This document shows, piece after piece, positions 51,284 through 59,217 of a stretch of DNA of 64,000 nucleotides. Numbering within the stretch: the stretch's first letter is position 1; each line of letters opens with the position of its first letter. A model generated the notes under the pieces. It had not been told where the DNA came from, searched no databases, and saw nothing but the letters and a program-made list of their open reading frames with translations. This stretch comes from DATFQE01 sp963733845 (GTDB taxonomy: Bacteria > Actinomycetota > Thermoleophilia > Gaiellales > Gaiellaceae). Made by a program: the position numbers and the translations under genes. The stretch covers positions 62,001-126,000 of the forward strand of contig CAVTEM010000005.1 of assembly GCA_963733845.1 (NCBI GenBank). Reading direction: 5' to 3'.

Positions 51284-52141
51284 ATGGCGGCGACGATCAT
51301 GGACGGCCGGGCGCTCGCGGAGCGGATCCGGGCCGAGGTGGCCGGGGAGGTCGCGGGCCTCGAGGGCACGCCCGGGCTCGCGACGGTCCTCGTCGGGGAC
51401 GACGCCGCGTCGGACATCTACATCCGCAACAAGCAGAAGGCCGCCCGCGAGGCCGGCATCGACGCCCGCGACTACCGGCTCCCCAAGGACGCGTCCGAGG
51501 AGGACGTGCTCGGGCTGGTCGCGGAGCTGAACGCCGACGAGGCGATCGACGCGATCCTCGTCCAGCTGCCGCTGCCGTCCGGGATCGACGAGAACCGCGT
51601 CATCCGCGCAGTGGAGCCGATCAAGGACGTGGACGGCTTCCATCCCTTCAACGCGGGCCAGCTCTACCTGGGCGAGCCCACGCATGTGCCGGCGACGCCG
51701 CTCGGGATCCTCGCGCTGCTCGACGAGTACGACGTCGAGCTACAGGGAGCGAGCGCTGTGGTGATCGGCCGCAGCCAGATCGTCGGCAAGCCGGTTGCTC
51801 ATCTGCTGCTGCGGGAAAACGCGACGGTCACCGTCTGCCACTCGCGCACCGCCGACCTCGCCGACAGGGCACGCGGGGCGGACGTCCTCGTCGTCGCGAC
51901 GGGACGCCCGGGCCTCGTCGGCGCGAACGACGTCAAGGAGGGCGCCGCCGTCGTGGACGTCGGCATCAACCGAACCAAAACCGGGATCGTCGGCGACGTC
52001 GATCCCGCGGCCGCCGAGCGAGCCGGGCTGATCACGCCCGTGCCCGGCGGGGTCGGCCCGATGACGATCGCGATGCTGCTCCGCAGCACGATCCGCGCCG
52101 CCCGGTACCGTCGGAACCTGCTTGCCTACCCGGAAATGTGA
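51284..52141 (+). CDS. folD: Methylenetetrahydrofolate dehydrogenase/cyclohydrolase
   Basis: Bifunctional one-carbon enzyme of 285 residues. Catalytic core VGDDAASDIYIRNKQKAA (Tyr and Lys of YxxxK), ILVQLPLPSGID, DVDGFHPFN, and the NADP motif VVIGRSQIVGKPVAHLL; ending VDVGINRTKTGIVGDVD and PVPGGVGPMTIAML. The common PCTPxG segment reads PATPLG here, as in some other lineages. It is divergent from the HMG-CoA reductase gene, 38 bases apart. The gene carries a predicted promoter for the downstream csp in its final codons. Confidence 0.96.
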   Translation: MAATIMDGRALAERIRAEVAGEVAGLEGTPGLATVLVGDDAASDIYIRNKQKAAREAGIDARDYRLPKDASEEDVLGLVAELNADEAIDAILVQLPLPSGIDENRVIRAVEPIKDVDGFHPFNAGQLYLGEPTHVPATPLGILALLDEYDVELQGASAVVIGRSQIVGKPVAHLLLRENATVTVCHSRTADLADRARGADVLVVATGRPGLVGANDVKEGAAVVDVGINRTKTGIVGDVDPAAAERAGLITPVPGGVGPMTIAMLLRSTIRAARYRRNLLAYPEM

Positions 52142-52150
52142 CGCTATCGT
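52122..52150 (+). promoter_or_regulatory. Predicted promoter of the csp gene
   Basis: TTGCCT (52122-52127) and TATCGT (52145-52150), 17 bases apart, each match the sigma-70 consensus at 4 of 6. The csp start lies 68 bases downstream, leaving a 5' leader typical of cold-shock mRNAs. Confidence 0.4.
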
Positions 52151-52217
52151 TCCGCGCGTTGGATTCAGTTCGGCGGCTCGGTGCCCGGGCCGTCGTTTGT
52201 TCGTAAGGAGGACGTAG

Positions 52218-52418
52218 TTGGCTCAGGGCACCGTCAAGTGGTTCTCGAACGAGAAGGGTTACGGCTTCATCGAGCGCGAGGGTGGCGACGACGTGTTCGT
52301 CCACCATTCGGCCGTGCAGATGGACGGCTATCGGTCGCTGACCGAGGGCCAGAAGGTGGAGTTCGAGGTCGTGCAGGGCGACAAGGGCCTGCAGGCCGCG
52401 AACGTCATGCCGATCTAG
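52218..52418 (+). CDS. Cold-shock protein (CspA family)
   Basis: A 66-residue single-stranded nucleic-acid-binding OB fold. GTVKWFSNEKGYGFIE contains RNP1 (KGYGFIE), and VFVHHSAV contains RNP2. TTG 52218 is the start, with AAGGAGG six bases upstream, so it is strongly translated despite the rare codon. It is flanked by a promoter and a terminator, hence its own transcription unit. A second csp lies at 58218. Confidence 0.95.
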   Translation: MAQGTVKWFSNEKGYGFIEREGGDDVFVHHSAVQMDGYRSLTEGQKVEFEVVQGDKGLQAANVMPI

Positions 52419-52439
52419 ACCTTCCGAGAGCCGAAGTCG

Positions 52440-52465
52440 CCGAGGGCCCCGGAAGGGGCCTTCGG
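52440..52465 (+). terminator. Terminator hairpin after csp
   Basis: An 11-bp stem (CCGAGGGCCCC / GGGGCCTTCGG, one G-T pair) around GGAA begins 22 bases past the csp stop and is followed by TCTAT. It ends the csp unit 26 bases before the gatC start. Confidence 0.65.
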
Positions 52466-52491
52466 TCTATCTGGGAGGATTCGAGGCGGAG

Positions 52492-54195
52492 ATGGCGATC
52501 ACGAGAAACGAGGTCGAGCACGTCGCCCGGCTGGCGCACCTGGCGCTCAGCGAGGAGGAGCTGGACCGCCTCGGCGGCCAGCTGGACGCGATCCTGGAGG
52601 CGGTCGGCAAGGTCTCCGAGCTCGACCTGACCGACGTCGAGCCGACCTCGCATCCGCTCGACCTGGTCAACGTCTGGCGCGAGGACGAGCCTCGCCCCTC
52701 GCTCGACCCTGCGGAGGCGCTCGCCAACGCGCCCGAGGTCGAAGGCGGCTTCTTCAAGGTGCCGCCGACGAGCGGCGCGGAGCCGGAACGCATGATCGAC
52801 ACCCTGCGTCTCACGGCCGAAGAAGCAAAGGGCCTGCTCGAGCGCGGGGAGGTCTCGGCGCGCGAGCTCTGGGACGCCTACCGCGCCGCCATCGAGGAGC
52901 GCGACGGCGAGCTGCACGCCTATCTCTCGCTCGCCGACGAGCCCGACGGCGAGGGTGTCCCGATCGCGCTCAAGGACGTGATCGGCACGAAGGGGGTGGA
53001 GACGACCGCAGGCTCGAAGATCCTGCAGGGCTACGTCCCGGTCTTCGACTCGACGGTCGCCGCGCGCGTGAAGGCCGCCGGCCTGCCGCTGCTCGGCAAG
53101 ACCAACACCGACGAGTTCGCGATGGGCTCGTCGACCGAGAACTCGGCGTTCGGGCCGTCGCACAACCCCTGGGACCCGACCCGCGTGCCCGGAGGCTCCG
53201 GCGGCGGCTCGGCGGCCGCCGTCGCGGGCGGCCTCGCGCCGTGGGCGCTCGGCTCCGACACCGGTGGCTCGATCAAGCAGCCGGCCGCGCTCTGCGGAAT
53301 CGTCGGGCTGCGGCCGACCTACGGGACGGTCTCGCGCTACGGCATCGTCGCGTTCGCCTCCAGCCTCGACCAGGTGGGCCCGACGACCAAGACCGTCCGC
53401 GACTGTGCGCTGCTCTACGGCGTGATCGCCGGCCGCGACCCGCTCGACTCGACCACTGCCGAGGCGCCGCCCGTCGAGCTGCCCGAGGTGGAGGACCTGA
53501 AGGGCGTCCGCGTGGGCGTACCGAAGGAGCTGAACGACGCGGAGGGGATCGAGCCGGGGGTGCGCGAGGCCGTGCAGCGCACGATCGAGCTGTGCCGGGA
53601 GCTCGGGGCCGAGGTGGGGGAGACCAGCCTGCCGCGCTCGGTCGACTACGGCCTGGCCTGCTACTACCTGATCGCCCCCGCCGAGGCCTCGTCCAACCTG
53701 GCGCGCTACGACGGAGTGCGCTACGGCCTGCGGGCCGGCGACGGCGGCTACCACGAGATGGTCGAGCGCACCCGCGACGAGGGGTTCGGCGACGAGCCCA
53801 AGCGCCGGATCATGCTCGGCGCCTACGCGCTCTCGGCCGGCTACTACGAGGCCTTCTACGGGCAGGCCCAGAAGGTGCGCACGGTGATCGCCGACGAGCA
53901 CAAGGCGGCCTTCGAGACCTTCGACGTGCTCGTCTCGCCGACCTCGCCGACGGTTGCGTTCGAGCTGGGCGCGAAGACCCAGGATCCGCTCGCGATGTAC
54001 CTGTCCGACCTGCTGACGATCCCGTCCTGCATGGCCGGGCTGCCCGGCCTGAACATCCCCTGCGGCCTCTCCGAGGGCCTTCCCGTGGGCCTGCAGCTGA
54101 TCGGCCCGCAGTTCGCCGAGAACACGCTCTTCCGCGTCGGCCACGCGCTCGAGCGTGCGCTGGCGTTCGACTTCGTTCCGGAGCGCCTGCGTTGA
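52492..54195 (+). CDS. gatCA: Fused GatC-GatA, Asp/Glu-tRNA amidotransferase subunits
   Basis: A single 567-residue frame. Residues 1-95 are GatC (ITRNEVEHVARLAHLALSEEE; DVEPTSHPLDLVNVWREDE), and from Met101 it is GatA: VPIALKDVIGTKG (catalytic Lys), PGGSGGGSAAAVAGGLAPWA, LGSDTGGSIKQPAAL (Ser-cisSer-Lys triad) and CGIVGLRPTYGTVSRYG. Amidase transfers ammonia to make Gln- or Asn-tRNA. ATG 52792 would be the normal GatA start, and a TGA overlaps it in another frame, so a one-base error in the last part of gatC could create the fusion. ATG 52492 starts it. It overlaps gatB by 4 bases. Confidence 0.9.
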   Translation: MAITRNEVEHVARLAHLALSEEELDRLGGQLDAILEAVGKVSELDLTDVEPTSHPLDLVNVWREDEPRPSLDPAEALANAPEVEGGFFKVPPTSGAEPERMIDTLRLTAEEAKGLLERGEVSARELWDAYRAAIEERDGELHAYLSLADEPDGEGVPIALKDVIGTKGVETTAGSKILQGYVPVFDSTVAARVKAAGLPLLGKTNTDEFAMGSSTENSAFGPSHNPWDPTRVPGGSGGGSAAAVAGGLAPWALGSDTGGSIKQPAALCGIVGLRPTYGTVSRYGIVAFASSLDQVGPTTKTVRDCALLYGVIAGRDPLDSTTAEAPPVELPEVEDLKGVRVGVPKELNDAEGIEPGVREAVQRTIELCRELGAEVGETSLPRSVDYGLACYYLIAPAEASSNLARYDGVRYGLRAGDGGYHEMVERTRDEGFGDEPKRRIMLGAYALSAGYYEAFYGQAQKVRTVIADEHKAAFETFDVLVSPTSPTVAFELGAKTQDPLAMYLSDLLTIPSCMAGLPGLNIPCGLSEGLPVGLQLIGPQFAENTLFRVGHALERALAFDFVPERLR

Positions 54196-55605
54196 GCAGC
54201 TGGGAGGCGGTCATCGGCCTGGAGATCCACGTCCACCTGAAGACGCGCACGAAGATGTTCTGCGGCTGCGAGCTCGAGTACGGCGCGCCCGAGAACACGC
54301 GGACCTGCCCGGTCTGCCTCGCCCACCCGGGGACCCTGCCGGTGCCGAACGAGCAGGCGATCGAATGGACGGTGAAGCTCGGCCTCGCCCTGGGCTGCGA
54401 GATCGCCGCGCGGGCGCTCTTCCACCGCAAGAACTACTTCTATCCGGACCTGCCCAAGGGCTACCAGATCTCCCAGTACGACGCCCCGCTGTGCGTGGAG
54501 GGCCGCTTCGTCGTCCCGGGCGCGGAGGGCGACCACGAGATCGGCATCACGCGGGCGCACCTCGAGGAGGACGCCGCCAAGACCGTCCACGTCGGAGGAA
54601 CGGGCGGGCGGATCGGGGGCGCCGACTACTCGCTCGTCGACTTCAACCGGGGCGGGACGCCGCTCGTCGAGATCGTCACCGAGCCCGACCTGCGCTCGGC
54701 GGACGAGGCCAAGCGCTTCCTGCAGCTCCTGCGCCAGACGATCGTCGAGCTGGGCATCTCCGACGCGGAGATGGAGAAGGGCACGCTCCGCGCGGACGCC
54801 AACGTGTCCGTCCGCGAGGTGGGGGAGACCGGCTACCGCACCCGCTCGGAGATCAAGAACATGAACTCGTTCAACTTCATCGCGCGCGGGATCGAGGCCG
54901 AGATCGAGCGCCAGATCGCCGTCTGGGAGTCCGGCGGCGAGGTCGTCCAGCAGACCTACGACTTCGACGCGGCCTCCGGAACGCTCACCGCCCGGCGGAC
55001 GAAGGAGGAGGCCGAGGACTACCGCTACTTCCCGGAGCCCGATCTGGTGCCGATCCAGCCGCCGCCGGGGCTCGTCGAGCGGCTTCGGCGCGAGGTGCCC
55101 GAGCCTCCGGGCGCGCGTGTCCGCCGGCTGGAGGCCGCGCTCGACTTCGACACTGCCACCGGGCTCGTCACCAGCGGGCGCGACCGGCTCTACCAGGCGG
55201 TCGTCGCCGCCGGAGCCGACCCGCGCGCGTCCGCCAACGTGGTCATGAACCAGCTCGCAGGGGCCGGCGTCGACCCGGACGCGGTCGACCCTGGCGAGCT
55301 CGCGAAGCTGATCGAGGGGCGCGAGAGCATCCCGCGTGGAGTGTTCACCGAGGCGATCGCCGCGAGCGGCGACCGCGGGCTTCGCAGCCGAGAGGTACCT
55401 GGCGGAGGCCGCCGTGAGCGACGTGTCGGAGCTCGACCCCGTGATCGACCGGATCCTGGCCGAGAACGAGGCGCAGGTCGCGGCGTACCGCGGCGGCAAG
55501 GAGGGGCTGCTCGGCTTCTTCGTCGGGGCGGTCATGCGCGAGACCCAGGGCAAGGCGGACCCCAAGATCGTCAACGAGCGCCTGCGCGAGAAGCTGAGCC
55601 CGTGA
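54192..55605 (+). CDS. gatB: Asp/Glu-tRNA amidotransferase subunit B (frameshifted)
   Basis: tRNA-binding and kinase subunit of GatCAB. VIGLEIHVHLKTRTKMFCGC at the N-terminus, CPVCLAHPGTLPVPN (Cys pairs of the zinc site), LPKGYQISQYDAPL, DFNRGGTPLVEIVTEPD, RADANVSVREVG, and the GatB/YqeY tail. An extra G near 55376 breaks the frame; the tail continues AAERYLAEAAVSDVSELD to KIVNERLREKL. TTG 54192 overlaps the gatA stop. About 470 residues. The presence of GatCAB implies indirect Gln- or Asn-tRNA formation. Confidence 0.95.
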
Positions 55606-56240
55606 TCCCGGACGCCTCCACGCTCGCCGTCTTCGTCGCCGCCGCGCTGGCGCTGCTGCTCGTGCCCGGGCCGGCCGTGCTCTACATCGTGGCACGGAGC
55701 ATCGACCAGGGCCGGACCGCGGGGCTGGTGTCGGTGCTCGGCGTCCACCTGGGCTCGCTCGTCCACGTCGCCGCCGCTGCGATCGGCCTCTCCTCGCTGA
55801 TCGTCTCCTCCGCGGTCGCCTTCAGCGTCGTCAAGTACGCGGGCGCGGCATACCTCGTCTACCTCGGCGTGCGGGCGCTCCTCTCACGCGAGGAGCCGGA
55901 GGAAGTCGAGGTACGGGCCGCCCCGAACCGGTCGCTGCTCAGGCAGGGCGCGATCGTGAACATCCTGAACCCGAAGACGGCCCTCTTCTTCCTCGCGTTC
56001 CTGCCGCAGTTCGTCGACCCCGCTGCCGGCTACGTCGCACTGCAGCTCACCTTCTTCGGGCTCGTGTTCGTCGCGCTCGGGCTCGTCACCGACAGCCTCT
56101 ATGCGCTCGCCGCCGGAACTGCGGGCAACCTCCTGCGCACGAACCGCGTGTTCACCGGCGCGCGCCGCTGGGTCTCGGGGACGGTCTTCATCGGCCTCGG
56201 TCTCGCGACTGCGTTCTCCGGCTCTCGACAGAAGAGCTGA
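55602..56240 (+). CDS. LysE-family amino-acid exporter
   Basis: Integral membrane protein of 212 residues with six helices. The N-terminal LysE/RhtB motif reads LLVPGPAVLYIVARSIDQGR, then VLGVHLGSLVHVAAAAIGL, and NILNPKTALFFLAFLPQFVD, the conserved NPK segment. Exports amino acids or homoserine lactones; the substrate is unknown. GTG 55602 overlaps the gatB stop. Its 3' end overlaps the convergent nucleotidyltransferase by 53 bases. Confidence 0.9.
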   Translation: MIPDASTLAVFVAAALALLLVPGPAVLYIVARSIDQGRTAGLVSVLGVHLGSLVHVAAAAIGLSSLIVSSAVAFSVVKYAGAAYLVYLGVRALLSREEPEEVEVRAAPNRSLLRQGAIVNILNPKTALFFLAFLPQFVDPAAGYVALQLTFFGLVFVALGLVTDSLYALAAGTAGNLLRTNRVFTGARRWVSGTVFIGLGLATAFSGSRQKS

Positions 56241-56793
56241 CCTCGTCGAGCAGGAGCTCGGCCGCCTCCGCCTTCGAGGCCCAGCGCCCGGTCTCGAGCC
56301 AGGCGCGCGAGCGCACGGCGTTCAGCGCCGCGTCGTCGCGCGGCTCCTCCGGCCGGTCGCGGTACCACTTCAGGCCCGTGGCGAGCGCGTCGAGGATCTC
56401 CTCCTCGTCCGGGGCTGCGAAGACCTCGACGGGCGGCGGGCCGGTCAGCGCGACCCCGCGCTGCCCGATGATCGCGCGGTCGAGGACGAACCAGTGCGGT
56501 GAGTCCTCGCCCGGCTCGAAGGTGGCGTGGAAGGGCATCCGCTCGCCGCTGTTCAGGTTGAGCTCCGGAACTGCGCCGCCGCGCGCGTAGACGACGAGCT
56601 CGAGGCCGCGGGCCGGGCACGGGAGAGCCTCGTGGCGGAGGGCATCGACGAGCTCCTCCTTCAGCGCGTGCTCGAGCGGGCCGCCCGTTACCACGGCGAC
56701 GTCGACGTCGCTACGCCCGTGGACGTAGCCGCCCAGCGCCCCCGAGCCGGCGAGGTAGATGCCGACGAGCTCGTTGCCGAGCAGGCTTCGCAC
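56188..56793 (-). CDS. Nucleotidyltransferase, aminoglycoside adenylyltransferase-like
   Basis: Protein of about 201 residues. GSGALGGYVHGRSDVDV is the polymerase-beta-type GSx10DxD site, and ELVVYARGG has the third acidic region nearby. The remainder (VFAAPDEEEILDALATGLKWYRD, AWLETGRWASKAEA) matches the ANT(3'')-like C-terminal helical domain. The start is uncertain: conserved text continues upstream (LAAYLDELVERVRSLLG) without ATG or TTG; GTG 56793 is the first usable codon. It lies after the small basic gene. A role in drug modification is not implied. Confidence 0.65.
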   Translation of the reverse strand: MRSLLGNELVGIYLAGSGALGGYVHGRSDVDVAVVTGGPLEHALKEELVDALRHEALPCPARGLELVVYARGGAVPELNLNSGERMPFHATFEPGEDSPHWFVLDRAIIGQRGVALTGPPPVEVFAAPDEEEILDALATGLKWYRDRPEEPRDDAALNAVRSRAWLETGRWASKAEAAELLLDEVSSSVESRRTQSRDRGR

Positions 56794-56822
56794 CCGCTCG
56801 ACCAGCTCGTCGAGGTACGCCG

Positions 56823-56939
56823 CTAGCTGCTGCGGCGGCCGGTGGTCGGCGGCGCCGGCGTGTTGCGCTGCTCGCGCTCCTTCTTCTTGCGCCGCCGGTC
56901 GGCCGCCCAGCGCCGCTTCGGTCTCGAACCGCGTCCCAT
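56823..56939 (-). CDS. 38-residue Arg/Lys-rich protein
   Basis: ATG 56939 to TAG 56823. The product begins MGRGSRPKRRWAADRRRKK and ends in a Pro/Thr tail; 16 of 38 residues are Arg or Lys. AGGG lies ten bases before the ATG. It resembles small ribosome-associated basic proteins (THX-like) in composition only; no family is recognised. The nucleotidyltransferase reading frame overlaps it, and the two could be coupled by the stop codon. Confidence 0.45.
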   Translation of the reverse strand: MGRGSRPKRRWAADRRRKKKEREQRNTPAPPTTGRRSS

Positions 56940-57025
56940 GTGCAGCGGACCCTACCTCGGGATTCGTTCCGCGACAGACGGGTAGCGCTAGGGGACTGAA
57001 AGCCGCGACCTGAGGAGGAAGACAG

Positions 57026-57562
57026 ATGGATGCCTGGATCTGGATCGTGATCGCCGCAGCGGTGCTCGTCGCGCTGGCGGTGGTCTGGTGGGCGGCGGCG
57101 CGCAAGCGGCGCACGAGCCACCTGCGCGAGGGCTTCGGCCCGGAGTACGACCGCACCGTCGACGAGGCCGGCAGCCGCCGGCGGGCCGAGTCGGAGCTCT
57201 CCGACCGCGAGAAGCGGCGTGAGAAGCTCGACATCCGTCCGCTCGCGCCGGGGACGCGCGACCGGTTCGCCGACCGGTGGCGCACGGTGCAGGAGCGCTT
57301 CGTGGACGACCCGAACGGAGCGCTCAAGGACGCTCACGTGCTGGTCGTCGAAGTCATGCGGGAACGCGGCTACCCGACCGACGACTTCGAGCAGCGGGCG
57401 GCGGACGTCTCGGTCGACCACCCGCACGTCGTCGAGAACTACCGCTCCGCGTACGCGATCTCAGAGCGGGACGAGGCCGACACCGAGGAGCAGCGTCAGG
57501 CGATGGTGCACTACCGCGCCCTGTTCGACGAGCTGCTCGAGACGGAGCCGGCGAACAGGTAG
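57026..57562 (+). CDS. Single-pass membrane protein with cytoplasmic domain, unknown
   Basis: A 178-residue protein. ATG 57026 follows GAGGAGGAAGACAG. An N-terminal helix (IWIVIAAAVLVALAVVWWAA) and a positively charged patch are followed by a soluble domain rich in charged residues (DRTVDEAGSRRRAESELSDR) and ending ERGYPTDDFEQRAADVSVDH and VHYRALFDELLE. This arrangement is widespread in actinobacteria without known function. Confidence 0.7.
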   Translation: MDAWIWIVIAAAVLVALAVVWWAAARKRRTSHLREGFGPEYDRTVDEAGSRRRAESELSDREKRREKLDIRPLAPGTRDRFADRWRTVQERFVDDPNGALKDAHVLVVEVMRERGYPTDDFEQRAADVSVDHPHVVENYRSAYAISERDEADTEEQRQAMVHYRALFDELLETEPANR

Positions 57563-57573
57563 CAGCAGGCCGA

Positions 57574-57609
57574 TCGCGGGCCCGTGGCCGTGCGAGGTCG
57601 CGGGCCCGT
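57574..57609. terminator. Paired 12-base repeats between convergent genes
   Basis: TCGCGGGCCCGT occurs at 57574-57585 and 57598-57609. Each holds the palindrome CGGGCCCG, so the two copies can pair over 8 bp across a 12-base gap. It lies between two convergent stops. A terminator is likely. Confidence 0.4.
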
Positions 57610-57929
57610 CAGGCTCCGTTGAGAACGAGCGCGTCGGCGCGGCTCTCGACGCCCTCGACCTGCGCGAAGAGGGCGAACATGAAGGCCGAGCAGCGCCCGG
57701 GCTCGAGCAGGTCGGAGCGGTTCACCGTGCCGAGCCGCTCGAACGTTCCCCAGCAGCCGCGGACGTCGTCGACCGCGATCCACCTGGTACCGCGCTCGCC
57801 TTCCACCATCAGCCGGACTCCGGGCTCGTACTGCGAGATCGAGCTCTCGGCCGACGTGGCCGTCACAAAGGTCTCACGCGTCGTGACGAGCTGCGCGATC
57901 AGGCGCTCGACGTCTTCCCAGCTGGCCAC
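57609..57929 (-). CDS. 106-residue protein cotranscribed with infA, unknown
   Basis: GTG 57929 follows directly after the infA stop (57930). The product reads MASWEDVERLIAQLVTTRE and contains YEPGVRLMVEGERGTRW, NRSDLLEPGRCSAFM and VEGVESRADALVL. It has no membrane helix and no recognised motif. Codon use is like the neighbours. It may be a small cytosolic protein tied to translation through its neighbour. Confidence 0.6.
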   Translation of the reverse strand: MASWEDVERLIAQLVTTRETFVTATSAESSISQYEPGVRLMVEGERGTRWIAVDDVRGCWGTFERLGTVNRSDLLEPGRCSAFMFALFAQVEGVESRADALVLNGA

Positions 57930-58151
57930 CTAGCTCAACCTGTAGACGATGCGGCCGCGGTCGAGGTCGTACGGGGACAGCTCGATCCGGACACGGTCGC
58001 CCGGGAAGACCCTGATCCGATAGCGCTTCATCCGCCCGGCCATGTAGCCCAGCGTCTCGTGCCCGTTGTCGAGCTTGATCCGGAACATCCGGTTCCGCAT
58101 CGCCTCGAGCACCTCGCCCTCGAACTCGACCTTCTCTTCTTTTTCCGCCAT
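57930..58151 (-). CDS. infA: Translation initiation factor IF-1
   Basis: S1/OB-fold factor of 73 residues that binds the 30S A site. KVEFEGEVLEAMRNRMFRI, LDNGHETLGYMAGRMKRYRI and PGDRVRIELSPYDLDRGRIVYR are all canonical. ATG 58151 has AGAGGA six bases upstream. It stands alone here next to csp rather than in the usual rpl-rpo operon. Confidence 0.97.
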   Translation of the reverse strand: MAEKEEKVEFEGEVLEAMRNRMFRIKLDNGHETLGYMAGRMKRYRIRVFPGDRVRIELSPYDLDRGRIVYRLS

Positions 58152-58217
58152 AGCGTCCTCTCGTTAGGAGCGGAGCGGTGGCAGCCCTGGGGCCGCCACC
58201 GCTCGACGCTCGTCGTC

Positions 58218-58427
58218 CTAGGACGCGATCGGGGCGACGTTCGCCGCCTCGGGGCCCTTGGCACCTTCGCGCGCCTCGAACTCGACGCGGGCTCCCTCGG
58301 CGAGACTCTTGAAGCCCTCGCCGGCGATGTTGCTGTGATGGACGAACAGATCCTTCGCCCCGTCGTCCGGGGTGATGAACCCGTAGCCCTTGCTGTCGTT
58401 AAACCACTTCACAGTTCCGCTTGCCAT
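58218..58427 (-). CDS. Cold-shock protein (second copy)
   Basis: A 69-residue CspA-family protein, GTVKWFNDSKGYGFITP with RNP1 and LFVHHSNI with RNP2. ATG 58427 has a near-perfect Shine-Dalgarno (AGAGGAGG, 58437-58444). It differs in sequence from the copy at 52218, so the two are old paralogues. It precedes infA by 66 bases on the same strand. Confidence 0.96.
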   Translation of the reverse strand: MASGTVKWFNDSKGYGFITPDDGAKDLFVHHSNIAGEGFKSLAEGARVEFEAREGAKGPEAANVAPIAS

Positions 58428-58534
58428 AGAAAAACACCTCCTCTTACCACTCACGAACGATAAGGAAGGCGCTAAGCGCGAACCGGACTCGCTCTGACTT
58501 GTGGCCAACTTTAGCAGCGGTGAGCCGAGGTCGG

Positions 58535-59092
58535 CTAGATCAGGCCGCAGTAGCGTGCGGTGTTCGGCCAGGGGTAGAAGCCGCGTCCGGCGCGGTGCGC
58601 ACGCTCGGCGACCCACATCTGCTCGACCGGCGTCCAGTTGTCGGCCGTGCCCTTGCGTCGCAGCAGATCGCCGCCGTACCTGCGCTGGAACGAGAGGTCC
58701 ATCTGAAGCCCGCCGTAGTAGGGGCCGTTGGGGTCGTTCCAGCGGCCCTCGTGGCGCTGGATGCACCGCCAGGCGGCGGAGTGGGGCGGCCTGTGAGCCT
58801 TGCGACGGTGCGTGAGCGCGCGCTTGCGCCAGAGGTTCCGCACCCAGCGGCGGTACGCAGGGCTCCGCTGTTGCGCCACCCGGGTGGCGCGGGACGTACG
58901 GATGCCCATCAGCCTCTGCCAGCGCCAGGTCTCGCGGCGGTGCTGCGCGATGTCGCCGAGCAGGTAGTCCGCCGGCATGGCGGCCGACTGGACGCGGCGC
59001 TCGCCGGCGGCGGACTCGCGCGGAGCCTGAAGCGCGGCGCCGGCCAGTCCGAGCACGCACGCGAGCAGCAGCAACCAGATCGGTTGTTTCAT
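58535..59092 (-). CDS. Secreted transglycosylase / Rpf-like protein
   Basis: Cell-wall hydrolase of 185 residues. Signal peptide: MKQPIWLLLLACVLGLAGAA. Then a basic middle part, and a C-terminal lysozyme-like domain with CIQRHEGRWNDPNGPYYGGL, where the Glu of HEG is the likely catalytic acid, and WTPVEQMWVAERAHRA. This domain arrangement is close to resuscitation-promoting factors. It has a structured 5' leader at 59125-59188. Confidence 0.8.
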   Translation of the reverse strand: MKQPIWLLLLACVLGLAGAALQAPRESAAGERRVQSAAMPADYLLGDIAQHRRETWRWQRLMGIRTSRATRVAQQRSPAYRRWVRNLWRKRALTHRRKAHRPPHSAAWRCIQRHEGRWNDPNGPYYGGLQMDLSFQRRYGGDLLRRKGTADNWTPVEQMWVAERAHRAGRGFYPWPNTARYCGLI

Positions 59093-59124
59093 CGAGGAAC
59101 CCCCAGAGGGAAGCGGGGCCCGCA

Positions 59125-59188
59125 GCTGCGCGGGACTGTTGCCGCAGTCGCGCAGCGCACTTCTCGGACGGACCCCTAGTTGTCCGAG
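59125..59188 (-). promoter_or_regulatory. Structured 5' leader of the transglycosylase gene
   Basis: Two stable hairpins. Bases 59125-59132 pair with 59149-59156 over 8 bp (GCTGCGCG and complement), continued by ACTG/CAGT, with a 6-base loop. Bases 59163-59169 pair with 59182-59188 over 7 bp (CTCGGAC and complement). Together they occupy most of the 125-base gap upstream of the gene. The class of RNA is not recognised; Rpf-like genes in actinobacteria are often under riboswitch control. Confidence 0.4.
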
Positions 59189-59217
59189 CGGGCGGCAAGA
59201 TAACCACCCGGTTTGAG

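Noticed and set aside
51671..51720. FolD with PATPLG in place of PCTP as a functional defect
   Set aside because: The Cys is not essential and this variant is known in other lineages; catalytic Tyr and Lys are present.
59093..59217. Cyclic di-AMP (ydaO) riboswitch
   Set aside because: The expected conserved blocks were not seen; only unlabelled hairpins can be claimed.
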